From Procambarus clarkii (lineage: Eukaryota > Arthropoda > Malacostraca > Decapoda > Cambaridae), in NCBI RefSeq assembly GCF_040958095.1, contig NC_091158.1:40657002-40721001 (forward strand): 64,000 bases of DNA, read 5' to 3'. The notes under the pieces were generated by a model. The model had not been told where the DNA came from and made no database searches. It saw only the letters and a program-made list of their open reading frames with translations. Within the stretch, counting starts at the first letter, position 1; every line of letters begins with the position of its first letter. The translations under genes were made by a program, and so were the position numbers. Shown here in pieces: positions 37,381-50,284 of the stretch.

Positions 37381-37494
37381 TGTCTAAGTGGCTGTGGCCA
37401 AGTGACTGTGTGAAAGTGGCTGTCTCCAAGTAACTGTGTCCAAGTGGTTGTGTTCTAGTGCCTATGTCCAAATGACTATGTCCAAGTCCCTGTG
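37381..37494. repeat. 14-bp satellite, block 5
   Basis: About eight degenerate units between two LINE copies. Confidence 0.88.
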
Positions 37495-38420
37495 TCAATG
37501 TACTCACTTAGTTGTACTCACCTAGTTGTGTTTGCGGGGGCTGAGCTCTAGCTCTTTGGTCCCGCTTCTCAACCGTCTGTCAACTGATGTACAAATTCCT
37601 GAGCCTACTGGGCTCTGTCATATCTACTTTTGAAACAGTGTATGGAGTCAGCCTCCACCACATCACTTCCTAGTGCATTCCATTTACTAACTATTCTGAC
37701 ACTGAAAAAGTTCTTTATAATGTCTCTGTGGCTCTTTTGGGTAATCAGCTTCCACCTGTGTCCCATTGTGCGTGTGCCACCCGTGTTAAATAATCCATCC
37801 TTGTCCACCCTGTCAATTCCCCTGAGAATTTTGTATGTGATGATCATGTCTCTCCTAGCTCTTCTGTGTTCGAGCGACGTGAGGTGAAGTTCACGTAGTC
37901 TTTCCTCATTACTCATGCCTCTTAGTTCTGGGACTAACCTAGTGGCATACCTCTGAACTTTTTCCAGCTTCGTTTTACTTGACTAGGTACGGGCTCCATG
38001 CTGGGGCTGCATACTCCAGGATTGGCCTTACATATGTGGTATACAAGGTTCTGAAGGATTCCTTACACAGGTTTCTGAAAACAGTTCTGATGTTAGCCAG
38101 CCTCGCATAGGCCGCTGATGTTTTAATTTTGATGTGGGCTTCAGGAGACAGGTTTGCCGTGATATCAACTCCCAGATCTTTCTCTCTTTCCGTTTCTTGA
38201 AGGCGTTCATTTCCCATTCGGTATCCAGAGACTGGCCTCCTAGTTTCATTACCTTACATTTACTTGGGATGAACTTTAGTAGCCATTTGTCGGACCATTC
38301 CTTCAGTTTGTCTAGGTCATCTTGTAGCCTCATACTATCCTCCTCCGTCCTGATTCTCCTCATAATTTTCGCGTCATCAGCAAACATCGAAAGGAACGAG
38401 TCAATTCAATCTGGAAGATC
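37495..38420 (-). mobile_element. CR1/L2-like LINE, 5'-truncated (insertion 4)
   Basis: From [15 protein letters not shown] (about 38400) to the 3' UTR, with two tail units (TGTACTCACTTAGT, TGTACTCACCTAGT). Frames 38387-38028 and 38217-37975 overlap, showing a frameshift near 38180. Another break near 37975-37916 precedes the C-terminal frame 37916-37605. It is a more diverged subfamily than insertions 2 and 6. Confidence 0.85.
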
Positions 38421-38650
38421 ATGTGGATGTGGATGTGGATGTGTCCAAGTGGTTCTGTCCAAGTGCTTGTGTCCTATTTGCTGTGTCCAAGTGTCTGTGT
38501 CCCAGTGGCTGTGTCCAAGTGGTTGTGTCCAAGTTTCTGTGTCCAATTAACTGTGTCCAAGTGACTGTGTTCAAGTGACTGTGTCCATGTCCCTGTGTCA
38601 ATGTGGATGTGTCGAAGTGGTTCTCTCCAAGTGGTTGTGTCCAAGTGCCT
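38421..38650. repeat. 14-bp satellite, block 6
   Basis: Begins with (GTGGAT)n-like units directly at the LINE 5' truncation point and passes into GTGTCCAAGTGG-type units. Confidence 0.9.
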
Positions 38651-39144
38651 GTACTCACCTATTTGCTCACCTAATTGTGCATGCGGGGGTTTAGCTTTGG
38701 CTCTTTGGTCCCGCCTCTCAACTGTCAATCAACTGGTGTTCAGGTTCCTGAGCCTACTGGGCTCTATCATAGCTACATTTGAAACTTTGTAAGGAGTCAG
38801 CTTCCACCACATCACTTCCTAGTGCATTCCATTTATTAACTACTCTGACAATGAAAAAATTCTTTCTAACGTCTCTGTGGTTCATCTGGGTACTAAGTTT
38901 CCACCTGTGTCGCCTTGTTCGTGTCCCACCCGTGCTGAAGAGTTTGTCTTTGTCCACCCTGTCAATTCCCCTGAGAATTTTGAAGGTGGTTATTATGTCT
39001 TCCCTTTCTCTTCTGTTTTCCAGGGACGTGAGGTTCAGCTCCTTTAGCCTTTCCTCGTAGCTCATTCCTGTCAGTTCCGGGACGAGCCTGGTGGCATACC
39101 GCTGAATCTTCTCTAGCATTGTCGTGTGTTTAACTAGGTATGGA
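38651..39144 (-). mobile_element. CR1/L2-like LINE, 5'-truncated (insertion 5)
   Basis: Short copy from SPYLVKHTTMLEKIQRYAT to the 3' end. Its frame (39272-38754) is open from within the adjoining satellite. The tail units at the 3' end are CTGTACTCACCTATTTG and CTCACCTAATTGTG. Confidence 0.85.
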
Positions 39145-39300
39145 CTGTGGCTGTGTTCAAGTGATCGTGTCCAAGTGGTTGTATCCAAGAGGCTGTGTCC
39201 AATTGGCTGTGTCCAAGTTGTTGTTTCCAAGTGGTTGTGCCCAAGAGGCTGTGTCCATGTGGCTGTGTCCAAGTAACTGTGTCCAAGTGGCTGTGTCCAT
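39145..39300. repeat. 14-bp satellite, block 7
   Basis: Eleven or so degenerate units. Confidence 0.9.
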
Positions 39301-39661
39301 GCAACCCGTCCTCTGAAAAATTACGTCACTTTTGGCTCGTATGCGCGCTATGGCCAAATTTGGACGTAATTTGAAATGAAATCTACTCACAAAAGTGATG
39401 TTCTGTTCCGTTTTCTATTTGAGTCGTCCGGCTTACGCGCAGAGGTTATAAGATGACACTTTAAATTAACGTTTTTCATAACGTTTTGAAACTTTATGAG
39501 AATTTCCTGCCCACCTAACCTATCAGAGGACCCTCAACTTACTGTTGTTGAAAAAAAAATCCCAAATTTATTTTCATTTTTTTTCAATTTCAAATTACGT
39601 CCAAATTCGGATATACGGGCAAAGGGATAAAAGCGACGTTCTTTTTAAGAAAACAGGTTGC
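39301..39661. mobile_element. Fold-back element inserted in the satellite (361 bp)
   Basis: The termini GCAACC...GGTTGC are the outer ends of diverged inverted repeats of about 85 bp; both arms contain AATTTGGACGTAATTTGAAAT. No open frame of note. There is satellite on both sides; no clear target duplication. Confidence 0.7.
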
Positions 39662-42600
39662 CGTGCCGTGTCCAAGTGACTGTGTTCAAGAGGCTGTGTG
39701 GAAGTGGTTGTGTTCAAGTGATTGTGTCGAATTAACTGAGTCCAAGTGACTGTGTCCAAGTAAATGTGTCCAAGTGGTTGTGTCCAAGTATCTGTGTCCA
39801 AGTGGCTGTGTCCAAGTGACTGTGTCGAAGTGGCTGTGTCCAAGTGGTTGTGTTCAGGTTTCTATGTCCAAGTAACTGTGTCCAAGTGACTGTGTACATG
39901 TCCCTTTGTCAATGTTGATGTTTCCAAGTGGTTCTGTCCAAGTGGTTGTGTCCAAGTGGCTGTGTCCAAGTGCCTGTGTCCAAGTGGCTGGGTCTAAGTG
40001 GTTGTGTCTAAGTGGCTGTGTCCAAGTGATTGTGAACAAGTGGTTGTGTCCAAGGGCCTGTGTCCAAGTGACTGGGTCTAAGTTGCTGAGTCCAATTGCC
40101 TATGTCAAAGTGGCTGTGTCCAAGTGGCTGTGTCCAAGTGTCCGTGTCCAAGTGACTGTGTCCAAATGGCTGTGTGCAATCGCCTGTGTCCAAGTTCCTG
40201 TGTCCAAGTGGTTGTGTCCAATTGGCTGTTTCCAAGTTGCTGTGACCAAGTGACTGTGTCGAAGTGGTTCTGTCCAAGTGGTTGTTCCCAAGAGGCTGTG
40301 TCCAAGTGGTTGTGTCCAAGTGGCTGTGTCCAAGTGACTTTGACCAAGTGGCGTGTCCAAGTAACTGTGTCTAAGTGGCTGTGTCCAAGTGGCTGTGTCC
40401 CAATGGTTGTGTCCAAGTGCCTGTGTCCAAGTGACACTGTCCAAGTGGTTGTGGTCAAGTGGCTGTGTCCAAGTGGCTGTGTCTAAGTGGCTGTGTTCAA
40501 GTGCCTGTGTCCAAATGGCTGTGCCCAAGTCAATGTGTCCAAGTAGTTGGGCGCAAGTGGCTGTGTGAAACTGGCTGTGTCCAAGCAGCTGTATCCAAGT
40601 GGGTGTGTCAAAGTGTCGTGCGCAAGTGGCTGTGTCCAAGGGGCTGTGTCCATGTGGCTGTGTCCAAGTAACTGTGTCCAAGCAGCTGTGTCCAAGTGGT
40701 TGTTTCCAAGTGTCTGTTTATAAGTGGCTGTGTCCAAGTGCTTCTTTATAAGTGGTTATGTCGAAGTTAATGTGTCCAAGAGACTGAGTCCAAGTGACTG
40801 TGTCCAAAAGACTGTGCCCAAGTGACTGTGTCGAAATGGTTGTGTCTAATTGGCTGTGTCCAATTAGCTGTGTGTAAGTGACTGTGTCCAAGTGGTTTTG
40901 TCCAGGTGGCTGTGCCCAAGTGCCTGTGTCCTATTTGATATGTCCAAGTGTCTGTGTCCAAGTGGCTGTGTCCAAGTGATGTGTCCAAGTGTCTGTGTCT
41001 AAATTACTGTGTCCAAGTGCCTGTGTCCTATTTGATGTGTCCAAGTGTCTGTGTCCAAGTGTCTGTGTCCAAGTGGCTGTGTCCAAGTGATGTGTCCAAG
41101 TGACTGTAACCAAGTAACTTTGTCCAAGTGACTGTGTACAGGAGACTGTGTCCATGTCCCTGTGTCAATGTGGATGTGTCCAAGTGGTTCTATCCATATG
41201 GTTGGGTCAAAGTGGGTGTGTCCAAGAGGATGTGTTCAAGTGGATGTGTCCAAGTTACTGTGTCCAAGTGGTTGTGTCCAAGTGGTTGTGTCCAAGTGGC
41301 TGTGTCCAAGTGTCTGTGTCCAAGTGTCTGTGTCTAAGTTACTGTGCCCAAGTGCCTGTGTCCAAATGGCTGTGCCCATGTCACTGTGTTCAAATGATTA
41401 TGTCCAAGTGACTCTGTGGAAGTTACTGTGCCAAGGTGGCTGTGTCCAAGTGACTCTATCCAAGAGGCTGTGTCCAAGTAGTTGTGTCCAAGTGATTGTG
41501 TCCAAGTGGTTGTGTCCAAGAGGCTGTGTCAAAGCAGCTGCGTCCAAGTGGTTGTTTCCAAGTGGTTGTTTCCAAGTGGTTGTGCCCATGTGGCTGTGTC
41601 CACGTTAATGTGTCAAAGTGGCTAAGTCCAAGTGACTGTGTCCAAGTTGCTGTGTCCAAGTGGTTGTTTCCAAATGGCGGTGACCAAGTGTCAGTCTTCA
41701 AGTGGGTATGTACAATTCGCTGTGTCAATGTGGTTGTGCCCAAGAAGCGTTGTCCTAGTGGTTGTGTCCAAGTGGTTGCGCCCAAAAAACTGTGTCCAAG
41801 TTGTTGTTTCCAAGTGGTTGTGTCCATGTGGCTCTGTCCAAGTGACAGTGTCAAAGTGGCGTGTCTAAGTAACTGTGTTCAAGTGGCTGTGTACAAGTGG
41901 ATATGTCCAAGGGGCTGTGTCGAAGTCGCTGTGTCCATGTGGCTGAGTCCAAATGACTGTGTCCAAGCAGCTGTGTCCAAGTGACTGTGTCCAAGTGCCT
42001 CATTATAAGTGGCTGTGTCCAAGTGGTTTTCCAAAAAAGTTGTGTCCAAGTGACTGTGTCCAAGTGATTGTGTCCTAGAGGTTGTGTCCAAGAGACTGAG
42101 TCCAAGTGACTGTGTCCAAGTGGCTGTGTCCACGTGACTTTGTCCAAGTGACTGTGCCCAAGTGGTTGTATCCAAGTGACTGTGCCCAAGTGACTGTGTC
42201 CACGTGACTTTGTCCAAATGACTGTATCCTCGTGACTGTGTCCAAGTGACTATGCCCAAGTGGCTGTGCCCAAGTGGTTGTATCCAAGTGGTTGTTTCCA
42301 AGTGGCTGTGTCCAAATACCTGTGTCCAAGTGGCTGTGTCCAAGTGGTTGTGTCCAAGTGGTTGTTCCCAAAAGGCTGTGTTCAAGTGAGTGTGTCCAAG
42401 TAGTTTTGTCCAAGTGGTTGTGCCCAAAAGGCTGTGTCCAAGTGACTGTGTCCAAGTGGTTGTGTCCAAGTGGTTGTGTCCAAAAGACTGAGTCCAAGTG
42501 ACTGTGTCCAAGTGACTGTGTCCAAGTGACTGTGTCCAAGTATTTGTGTCCAATTGGCTGTGTCTAAGTGGCTGTGTCCAAGTGGCTGTGTCCAAGTGGC

Positions 42601-45271
42601 TGTGTTCAAGTGACTGTGTCCACGTGACTGTGTTTAAGTGACTGTGTCTAAGTGCCTATGTCCTAGTGGCTGTGTCTAAGTGGCTGTGTCCCAGTGGTTG
42701 TTTCCATATGGCTGTGTCCAAATGACTGTGTCCAAGTGGCTGTGTCGAAGTGTCTGTGTCCAATTAGCTTTGTGAAAGTGGTTGTGCTCAAGAGGCTGTG
42801 TCCAAGTGGCTGTGTCCAACTGGTTGTGTCCAAGGGATTGTGTCCAAAAAGCTGTGTTCAAATGAGTGTGTCCAAGTGGTTGTGTACAAGTGGTTGTGCC
42901 CAAAAGACTGTGTCCAAGTGGCTGTGTCCAAGTGGTTGTGTCCAAGTGCCTGTTTATAAGTGGTTGTATCCAAGTGACTGTGTCCAAGTGGTTGTGTACA
43001 AGTGGTTGTGTCCAAGAGAATGAGTCCAAGTGACTGTGTCCAAGTGACTGTGTCCAAGTGACTGTGTCCACGTGGTTGTGTCCAATTGGCTGTGTCCAAG
43101 TGGTTCTGTCCAAGTGACTGTGTCGAAGTGGTTGTGTCCAAGCGACTGTGTCGAAGTGGCTGTGTCCAAGTGAATATGTCCAAGTTGCTGTATCCAAGTG
43201 GCTGTGTCTAAGTGACTGTGTCCACGTGACTGTGACCTGTGACCACGTGAACTGCGTCCACGTGACTGAGTTCAAGTGACTGTGTTTAAGTAGCTTTGTC
43301 CAAGTGGCTTTGTCCAAGTGATTGTTTACTAGTAGCTGTGTGCAAATGCCTGTGTCGAAGTGGCTGTGTCCAATTAGCTGTGTCAAAGTGGTTGTGTGCA
43401 AGACGCTTTGTCCAAGTGACTGTGTACAAGTGGATAGTTCCAAGTGGTTGTGTCTAAGTATTTGTGTCCTTGTAGCTGTGGCCAAGTGACTGTGTCCAAG
43501 TCGCTGTGTCCAAGTGATTTTGTCGAAGAGTTTGTGTCCTAGTGGCTGTGTCCAAATGACTGTGTCTAAGTGGTTGTGACCAAGTGTTTATGTCCTAGTG
43601 GCTGTGGTTGTGTCCAAGTAGTTCTGTCCAAGTGACTGTGTCCAAGTGGCTGTTGCCAAGTGGCTGTGTCCAAGTGACAACGTCCAAGTGATTGTGTCCA
43701 GGTGTTTGTGTCCTAGTGACTGTGTCTAAGTGTCAGTGTCCAATTTTCTGCGTCCAAGTTACTGTGTCCAAGTGGCTGAGTCCAAGTGGCTGTGTTCAAG
43801 TGACTGTGGTCAAGTGGTAAGGCCAAAGTTGCTGATTCCAAGTGACTGTGTTCAAGTGGTTCTGTCCAAGTGGTAGTGTCCAAGTGGCTGTGTCCAAGTG
43901 CCAGTGTCCCCTTTGCTGTGCCCAAGTTACTGTGTCCAAGTAGCTGTGTCGAAGTGGTTATGTCCAAGTGATTGTATCTAACGACTGTCCAAGAGGTTGA
44001 GTCCAAGTGGCTGTCTCCAAGTAACTCTGTCTAAGTGACTGAGTCCAGTGCTTGTATCCTAGTGTCTGTGTCCAAGTGCCTGTTTCCAAGTGCCTGCGTC
44101 CAAGTAACTGCACCCAAGTGGATGTGTCCAAGTGACTGTGTTCAAGTGGCTGCGTCCAAGTGACTTTATTTATATGGCTTTGTCCATGTGGTTGTGTCCA
44201 AGTGGCTGTGACCAAGTAACTGTGTCCATGTACCAGTATCCATGTGGATGTGTCTAAGTGGCTGAGTCCAAGTGGCTGAGTCCAAGTGGCTGTGCTCAAG
44301 TGACTGTGGTCTAGTGGTAGTGCCAAAGTTGCTGATTCCAAGTGACTGGCGTTCAAGTGGATGCGTCCAAGTGACTGTGTCCAAGTGGCTGGGTCTAAGT
44401 GGTTGAGTCCAAGCGACTGTGTCCAGGTGGTTGTGTCCAAGTGGCTGTGTCTAAGTGGCTGTGTCCAAGTAGGTGTGTCCAAATGACTGTGCCCAAGTGA
44501 CTGTGTCCAAATGGCTGTGTGCAATCGCCTGTGTCCAAGTTCCTGTGTCCAAGTGGTTGTGCACAAGTGGCTGTGTCCAAGTGACTGTGTCCACGTGATT
44601 GTGTTCAAGTAACTGTGTCCAAGTTGTTGTTTTCAAGTTGTTGTGTCCAAGAGGCTGTGTCCAAATGGCTGTGTCCAAGTAGCTGTGTCCAAGTGACCGT
44701 GCCCAAGTGGCGTGTCCAAGTAACAGTTTCCAAGTGGCTGTGTCCAATTGGCTGTGTCCAAGTGATTGTGTCCAAGTAGCTGTGTCCAAGTTGTTGTTTT
44801 CAAGTTGTTGTGTCCAAGAGGCTGTGTCCAAATGGCTGTGTCCAAGTTCCTGTGTCCAAGTGGCTGTGTCCATGTGGCTGTGTCCAAGTGATTGTGTCCA
44901 AGTAACTGTCTCCAAGTTGTTGTTTTCAAGTTGTTGTGTCCAAGAGGCTGTGTCCAAATGGCTGTGTCCAAGTAGCTGTGTCCAAGTGACCGTGCCCAAG
45001 TGGCGTGTCCAAGTAACTGTTTCCAAGTGGCTGTGTCCAATTGGCTGTGTCCAAATGGCTGTGTACAAGTGCCTGTGTCCAAGTGGTTTTGCCCAAGTGG
45101 CAATGTCCAAGTAGCTGTGTCCATGTGGCTGGGTCCATGTGACTGTGTCCAAGTGGTTGTGTCCAAGTGGCTGTGTTTAAGAGACTGAGTACAAGTGACT
45201 GTGTCCAAAAGACTGTGTCCAAGTGACTGTGTTGAAGTGGTTGTGTCCAATTGGCTGTTTCCAAGTTGCTG

Positions 45272-46342
45272 TGACCAAGTGACTCTATCCAAGAGGCTGT
45301 GTCCAAGTAGTTGTGTCCAAGTGATTGTGTCCAAGTGGTTGTGTCCAAGAGGCTGTGTCCAAGTGGCTGTTGCCAAGTTGTTGTTTCCAGGTGGTTGTGC
45401 CCATGTAGCTGTGTCCATGTGGATGTGTCAAAGGGTTTGTATCCAAGTGCCGTGTCCAGGTGGCTGTGTCCAAGTGGTTGGGCGCAAGTGGCTGTGTCAA
45501 ACTGGCTGTGTCCATGTTGCTGTGTCCAAGTGACTGTGTCCAAGCAGCTGTATCCAAGTGGGTGTGTCAAAGTCCTGTTTATATTTGGCTGTGTCCAAGT
45601 GGCTGTGTCCAAGTGGTTGTGTCGAAGTGTCGTGCGCAAGTGGCTGTGTCCATGGGGCTGTGTCCATGTGGCTGTGTCCAAGTAACTGTGTCCAAGCAAC
45701 TGTGTCCAAGTGGTTGTTTCCAAGTATCTGTTTGTAAGTGGCTGTGTCCAAGTGCTTGTTTATAAGTGGTTGTGTCGATGTTAATGTGTCCAAGAGACTG
45801 AGTCCAAGTGACTGTGTCCAAAAGACTGTGCCCAAGTGACTGTGTCGAAATGGTTGTGTCTAACTGACTGTGTCCAATTAGCTGTGTGTAAGCGACTGTG
45901 TCCAAGTGGTTTTATCCAGGTGGCTGTGTCCAAGTGCCTGTGCCCTATTTGATGTGTCCAAGTGTCTGTGTCCAAGTGGCTGTGTCCAAGTGATGTGTCC
46001 AAGTGTCTGTGTCTAAGTTACTGTGTCCAAGTGCCTGTGTCCTATTTGATGTGTCCAAGTGTCTGTGTCCAAGTGGTTGTGTCCAAGTGGCTGTGTCCAA
46101 GTGTCTGTGTCTAAGTTACTGTGCCCAAGTGCCTGTGTCCAAATGGTTGTGCCCATGTCACTGTGTTCAAATAATTATGTCCAAGTGACTCTGTGGAAGT
46201 TACTGTGCCAAGGTGGCTGTGTCCAAGTGACTCTATCCAAGAGGCTGTGTCCAAGTAGTTGTGTGCAAGTGATTGTGTCCAAGTGGTTGTGTCCAAGAGG
46301 CTGTGTCAAAGCAGCTGCGTCCAAGTGGTTGTTTCCAAGTGG
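45272..46342. repeat. Higher-order satellite block, copy 1 (1071 bp)
   Basis: Almost identical to 47143-48213. Differences seen: near 45840/47711, 46145/48016 and 46264/48135. It spans about 76 satellite units. Confidence 0.88.
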
Positions 46343-47142
46343 CTGTGTTTAAGAGACTGAGTACAAGTGACTGTGTCCAAAAGACTGTGTCCAAGTGACT
46401 GTGTTGAAGTGGTTGTGTCCAATTGGCTGTTTCCAAGTTGCTGTGACCAAGTGACTGTGTCGAAGTGGTTCTGTCCAAGTGGTTGTGCCCAAGAGGCTGT
46501 GTCCAAGTGGTTGTGTCCAAGTGACTTTGACCAAGTGGCGTGTCCAAGTAACTGTGTCTAAGTTGCTGTGTCCAAGTGGCTGTGTCCCAATGGTTGTGTC
46601 CAAGTGCCTGTGTCCATGTCCCTATGTCAATGTGGATGTGTCCAAGTAGTTCTGTCCAAATGGTTGGGTCAAAGTGGGTGTGTCCAAGTAACTGTGTCCA
46701 GGTGGTTGTGTCCAAGTTACTGTGTCCAAGTGACTGTGTCCAAGTGGTTGTGTTCAAGTGGCTGTGTCCAAGTGCCTGTGTCCTATTTGCTGTGTCCAAG
46801 TGTCTGTGTCCAAGTGGCTGTATCCAAGTGACTGTGTCCATGTCCCTGTGTCAATGTGGATGTGTTCAAGTAGTTCTATCCAAATGGTTGGGTCAAAGTG
46901 GGTGTGTCCAAGTGGTTGTGTCCAAGTGGCTGTGTCGAAGTGGATGTGTCCAAGTGGGTGTGTCCAAGTTACTGTGTCCAAGTGACTGTGTCCAAGTGGT
47001 TGTGTCCAAGTGGCTGTGTCCAAGTGTCTGTGTCTAAGTGGCTGTGTTCAAGTGCCTGTGTCCAAATAGCTGTGCCCAAGTCACTGTGTTCAAATAGTTG
47101 TGTCCAAGTGACTGTGTCGAAGTGACTGTGCCAAGGTGGCTG

Positions 47143-48213
47143 TGTCCAAGTGACTCTATCCAAGAGGCTGTGTCCAAGTAGTTGTGTCCAAGTGATTGTG
47201 TCCAAGTGGTTGTGTCCAAGAGGCTGTGTCCAAGTGGCTGTTGCCAAGTTGTTGTTTCCAGGTGGTTGTGCCCATGTAGCTGTGTCCATGTGGATGTGTC
47301 AAAGGGTTTGTATCCAAGTGCCGTGTCCAGGTGGCTGTGTCCAAGTGGTTGGGCGCAAGTGGCTGTGTCAAACTGGCTGTGTCCATGTTGCTGTGTCCAA
47401 GTGACTGTGTCCAAGCAGCTGTATCCAAGTGGGTGTGTCAAAGTCCTGTTTATATTTGGCTGTGTCCAAGTGGCTGTGTCCAAGTGGTTGTGTCGAAGTG
47501 TCGTGCGCAAGTGGCTGTGTCCATGGGGCTGTGTCCATGTGGCTGTGTCCAAGTAACTGTGTCCAAGCAACTGTGTCCAAGTGGTTGTTTCCAAGTATCT
47601 GTTTGTAAGTGGCTGTGTCCAAGTGCTTGTTTATAAGTGGTTGTGTCGATGTTAATGTGTCCAAGAGACTGAGTCCAAGTGACTGTGTCCAAAAGACTGT
47701 GCCCAAGTGACAGTGTCGAAATGGTTGTGTCTAACTGACTGTGTCCAATTAGCTGTGTGTAAGCGACTGTGTCCAAGTGGTTTTATCCAGGTGGCTGTGT
47801 CCAAGTGCCTGTGCCCTATTTGATGTGTCCAAGTGTCTGTGTCCAAGTGGCTGTGTCCAAGTGATGTGTCCAAGTGTCTGTGTCTAAGTTACTGTGTCCA
47901 AGTGCCTGTGTCCTATTTGATGTGTCCAAGTGTCTGTGTCCAAGTGGTTGTGTCCAAGTGGCTGTGTCCAAGTGTCTGTGTCTAAGTTACTGTGCCCAAG
48001 TGCCTGTGTCCAAATGGCTGTGCCCATGTCACTGTGTTCAAATAATTATGTCCAAGTGACTCTGTGGAAGTTACTGTGCCAAGGTGGCTGTGTCCAAGTG
48101 ACTCTATCCAAGAGGCTGTGTCCAAGTAGTTGTGTCCAAGTGATTGTGTCCAAGTGGTTGTGTCCAAGAGGCTGTGTCAAAGCAGCTGCGTCCAAGTGGT
48201 TGTTTCCAAGTGG
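47143..48213. repeat. Higher-order satellite block, copy 2 (1071 bp)
   Basis: Copy of 45272-46342. Its right part (47968 onward) is also the left part of the block shared with 41320-41997. Confidence 0.88.
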
Positions 48214-50284
48214 TTGTTTCCAAGTGGTTGTGCCCATGTGGCTGTGTCCACGTTAATGTGTCAAAGTGGCTAAGTCCAAGTGACTGTGTCCAAGTTGCTG
48301 TGTCCAAGTGGTTGTTTCCAAATGGCGGTGACCAAGTGTCAGTCTTCAAGTGGGTATGTACAATTCGCTGTGTCAATGTGGTTGTGCCCAAGAAGCGTTG
48401 TCCTAGTGGTTGTGTCCAAGTGGTTGCGCCCAAAAAACTGTGTCCAAGTTGTTGTTTCCAAGTGGTTGTGTCCATGTGGCTCTGTCCAAGTGACAGTGTC
48501 AAAGTGGCGTGTCTAAGTAACTGTGTTCAAGTGGCTGTGTCCAAGTGGATATGTCCAAGGGGCTGTGTCGAAGTCGCTGTGTCCATGTGGCTGAGTCCAA
48601 ATGACTGTGTCCAAGCAGCTGTGTCCAAGTGACTGTGTCCAAGTGGTTGTGTCCAATTGGCTGTGTCCAAGTGCCTGTGTTCAAGTGACTGTCGAAGTGG
48701 TTGTATCCAAGTGGCTGTGTCCAAGTGGCTGTGCCCAAGTGACTGTGTCCAAGTGACTGTGTCAACGTGACTTTGTCCAAGTGATTGTATCCTCGTGACT
48801 GTGTTCAAGTGACTGTGTCCAAGTGGCTATGTCCAAGTGGCTGTGCCCAAGTGGTTGTATCCAAGTGGTTGTGCCCAAAAGGCTGTGTCCAAGTGACTGT
48901 GTCCAAGTGGTTGTGTCCAAGTGGTTGTGTCCAAAAGACTGAGTCCAAGTGACTGTGTCGAAGTGACTGTGTCCAAGTCGTTGTGTCCAATTGGCTGTGT
49001 CTTAGTGGGTGTCCAGGTGGCTGTGTCCAAGTGGCTGTGTCCAAGTGGCTGTGTTCAAGTGACTGTGTCCAAGTGACTATGTTTAAGTGGCTGTGTCTAA
49101 GTGGCTATGTCCTAGTGGCTGTGTCTAAGTGGCTGTGTCCCAGTCGTTGTTTCCATATGGCTGTGCCCAAATGACTATGTCCAAGTGGCTGTGTCGAAGT
49201 GGCTGTGTCCAATTAGCTGTGACAAAGTGATTGTGCCCAAGAGGCTGTGTCCAAGTGTGTGTGTCCAAGTGGTTGTGTCCAAGTAGTTGTGTCCAAAAGG
49301 CTGTGTTCAAATGAGTGTGTCCAAGTAGTTTTGTCCAAGTGGCTGTGCCCAAAAGGCTGTGTCCAAGAGGCTCTGTCCAAGTGGTTGTGTCCAAGTGCCT
49401 GTTTATAAGTGGTTGTGTCGAAGTGCCTGTTTATAAGTGGTTGTATCCAAGTGACTGTGTCCAAGTGGTTGTGTACAAGTGGTTGTGTCCAAGAGAATGA
49501 GTCCAAGTGACTGTGTCCAAGTGACTGTGTCCAAGAGACTGTGTCCACGTGGTTGTGTCCAATTGGCTGTGTCCAAGTGGTTCTGTCCAAGTGACTGTGT
49601 CGAAGTGGTTCTGACCAAGTGGCTGTGTCTAAGTGACTGTGTCCAAGTGACTGTGTCCATGTGACTGTGTCCACGTGACTGTGACCTGTGACCACGTGGA
49701 CTGTGTCCACGTGACTGAGTTCAAGTGAATGTGTCCAAGTTGGTTTGTCCAAGTGGCTGTGTCTAAGTGATTGTTTACTAGTGGCTGTGTGCAAATGCCT
49801 GTGTCGAAGTGGCTGTGTCCAATTAGCTGTGTCAAAGTGGTTGTGCGCAAGAGGCTGTGTCCAAGTGACTGTGTACAAGTGGTTGGTTCCAAGTTGTTGT
49901 GTCCAAGTATTTGTGTCCTTGTAGCTGTGGCCAAGTGACTGCGTCCAAGTCGCTGTGTCCAAGTGGTTTTGTCCAAGAGTTTTGTGTCCTAGTGACTGTG
50001 GCGAAGTGGCTGTGTCTAAGTGTCAGTGTCCAATTTTCTGCGTCCAAAATACTGTGTCCAAGTGACTGTTTTCAACTGGTCGTGTCCAAGTGGCTGTGTC
50101 CAAGTGACTGTAACCAAGTACCTGTATCCATGAGGATGTGTCCAAGTGGTTCTGTCCAAGTGGTTGTGTCCAAGTGACTGTGTCCAAGTGCCAGTGTCCC
50201 CTTTGCTGTGCCCAAGTTACTGTGTCCAAGTAGCTGTGTCGAAGTGGTTGTGTCCAAGTGATTGTGTCTAAGTGACTGTCCAAG

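Larger units (their letters stand above)
39662..50284. repeat. 14-bp satellite, main block (10.6 kb)
   Basis: Roughly 750 tandem units of consensus GTGTCCAAGTGGCT with many substitutions (GACT, GGTT, CCTG variants at the last four positions) and some indels. Larger repeats are superimposed. 45272-46342 recurs at 47143-48213 (offset 1871, three differences noticed). About 41320-41997 recurs at 47968-48645 (offset 6648, two noticed). 43730-44390 is related to 50012-50284 plus 51302-51770. Because 14 is not a multiple of 3 and the consensus has no stop codon, all frames stay open for long stretches; these are not genes. Confidence 0.95.
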
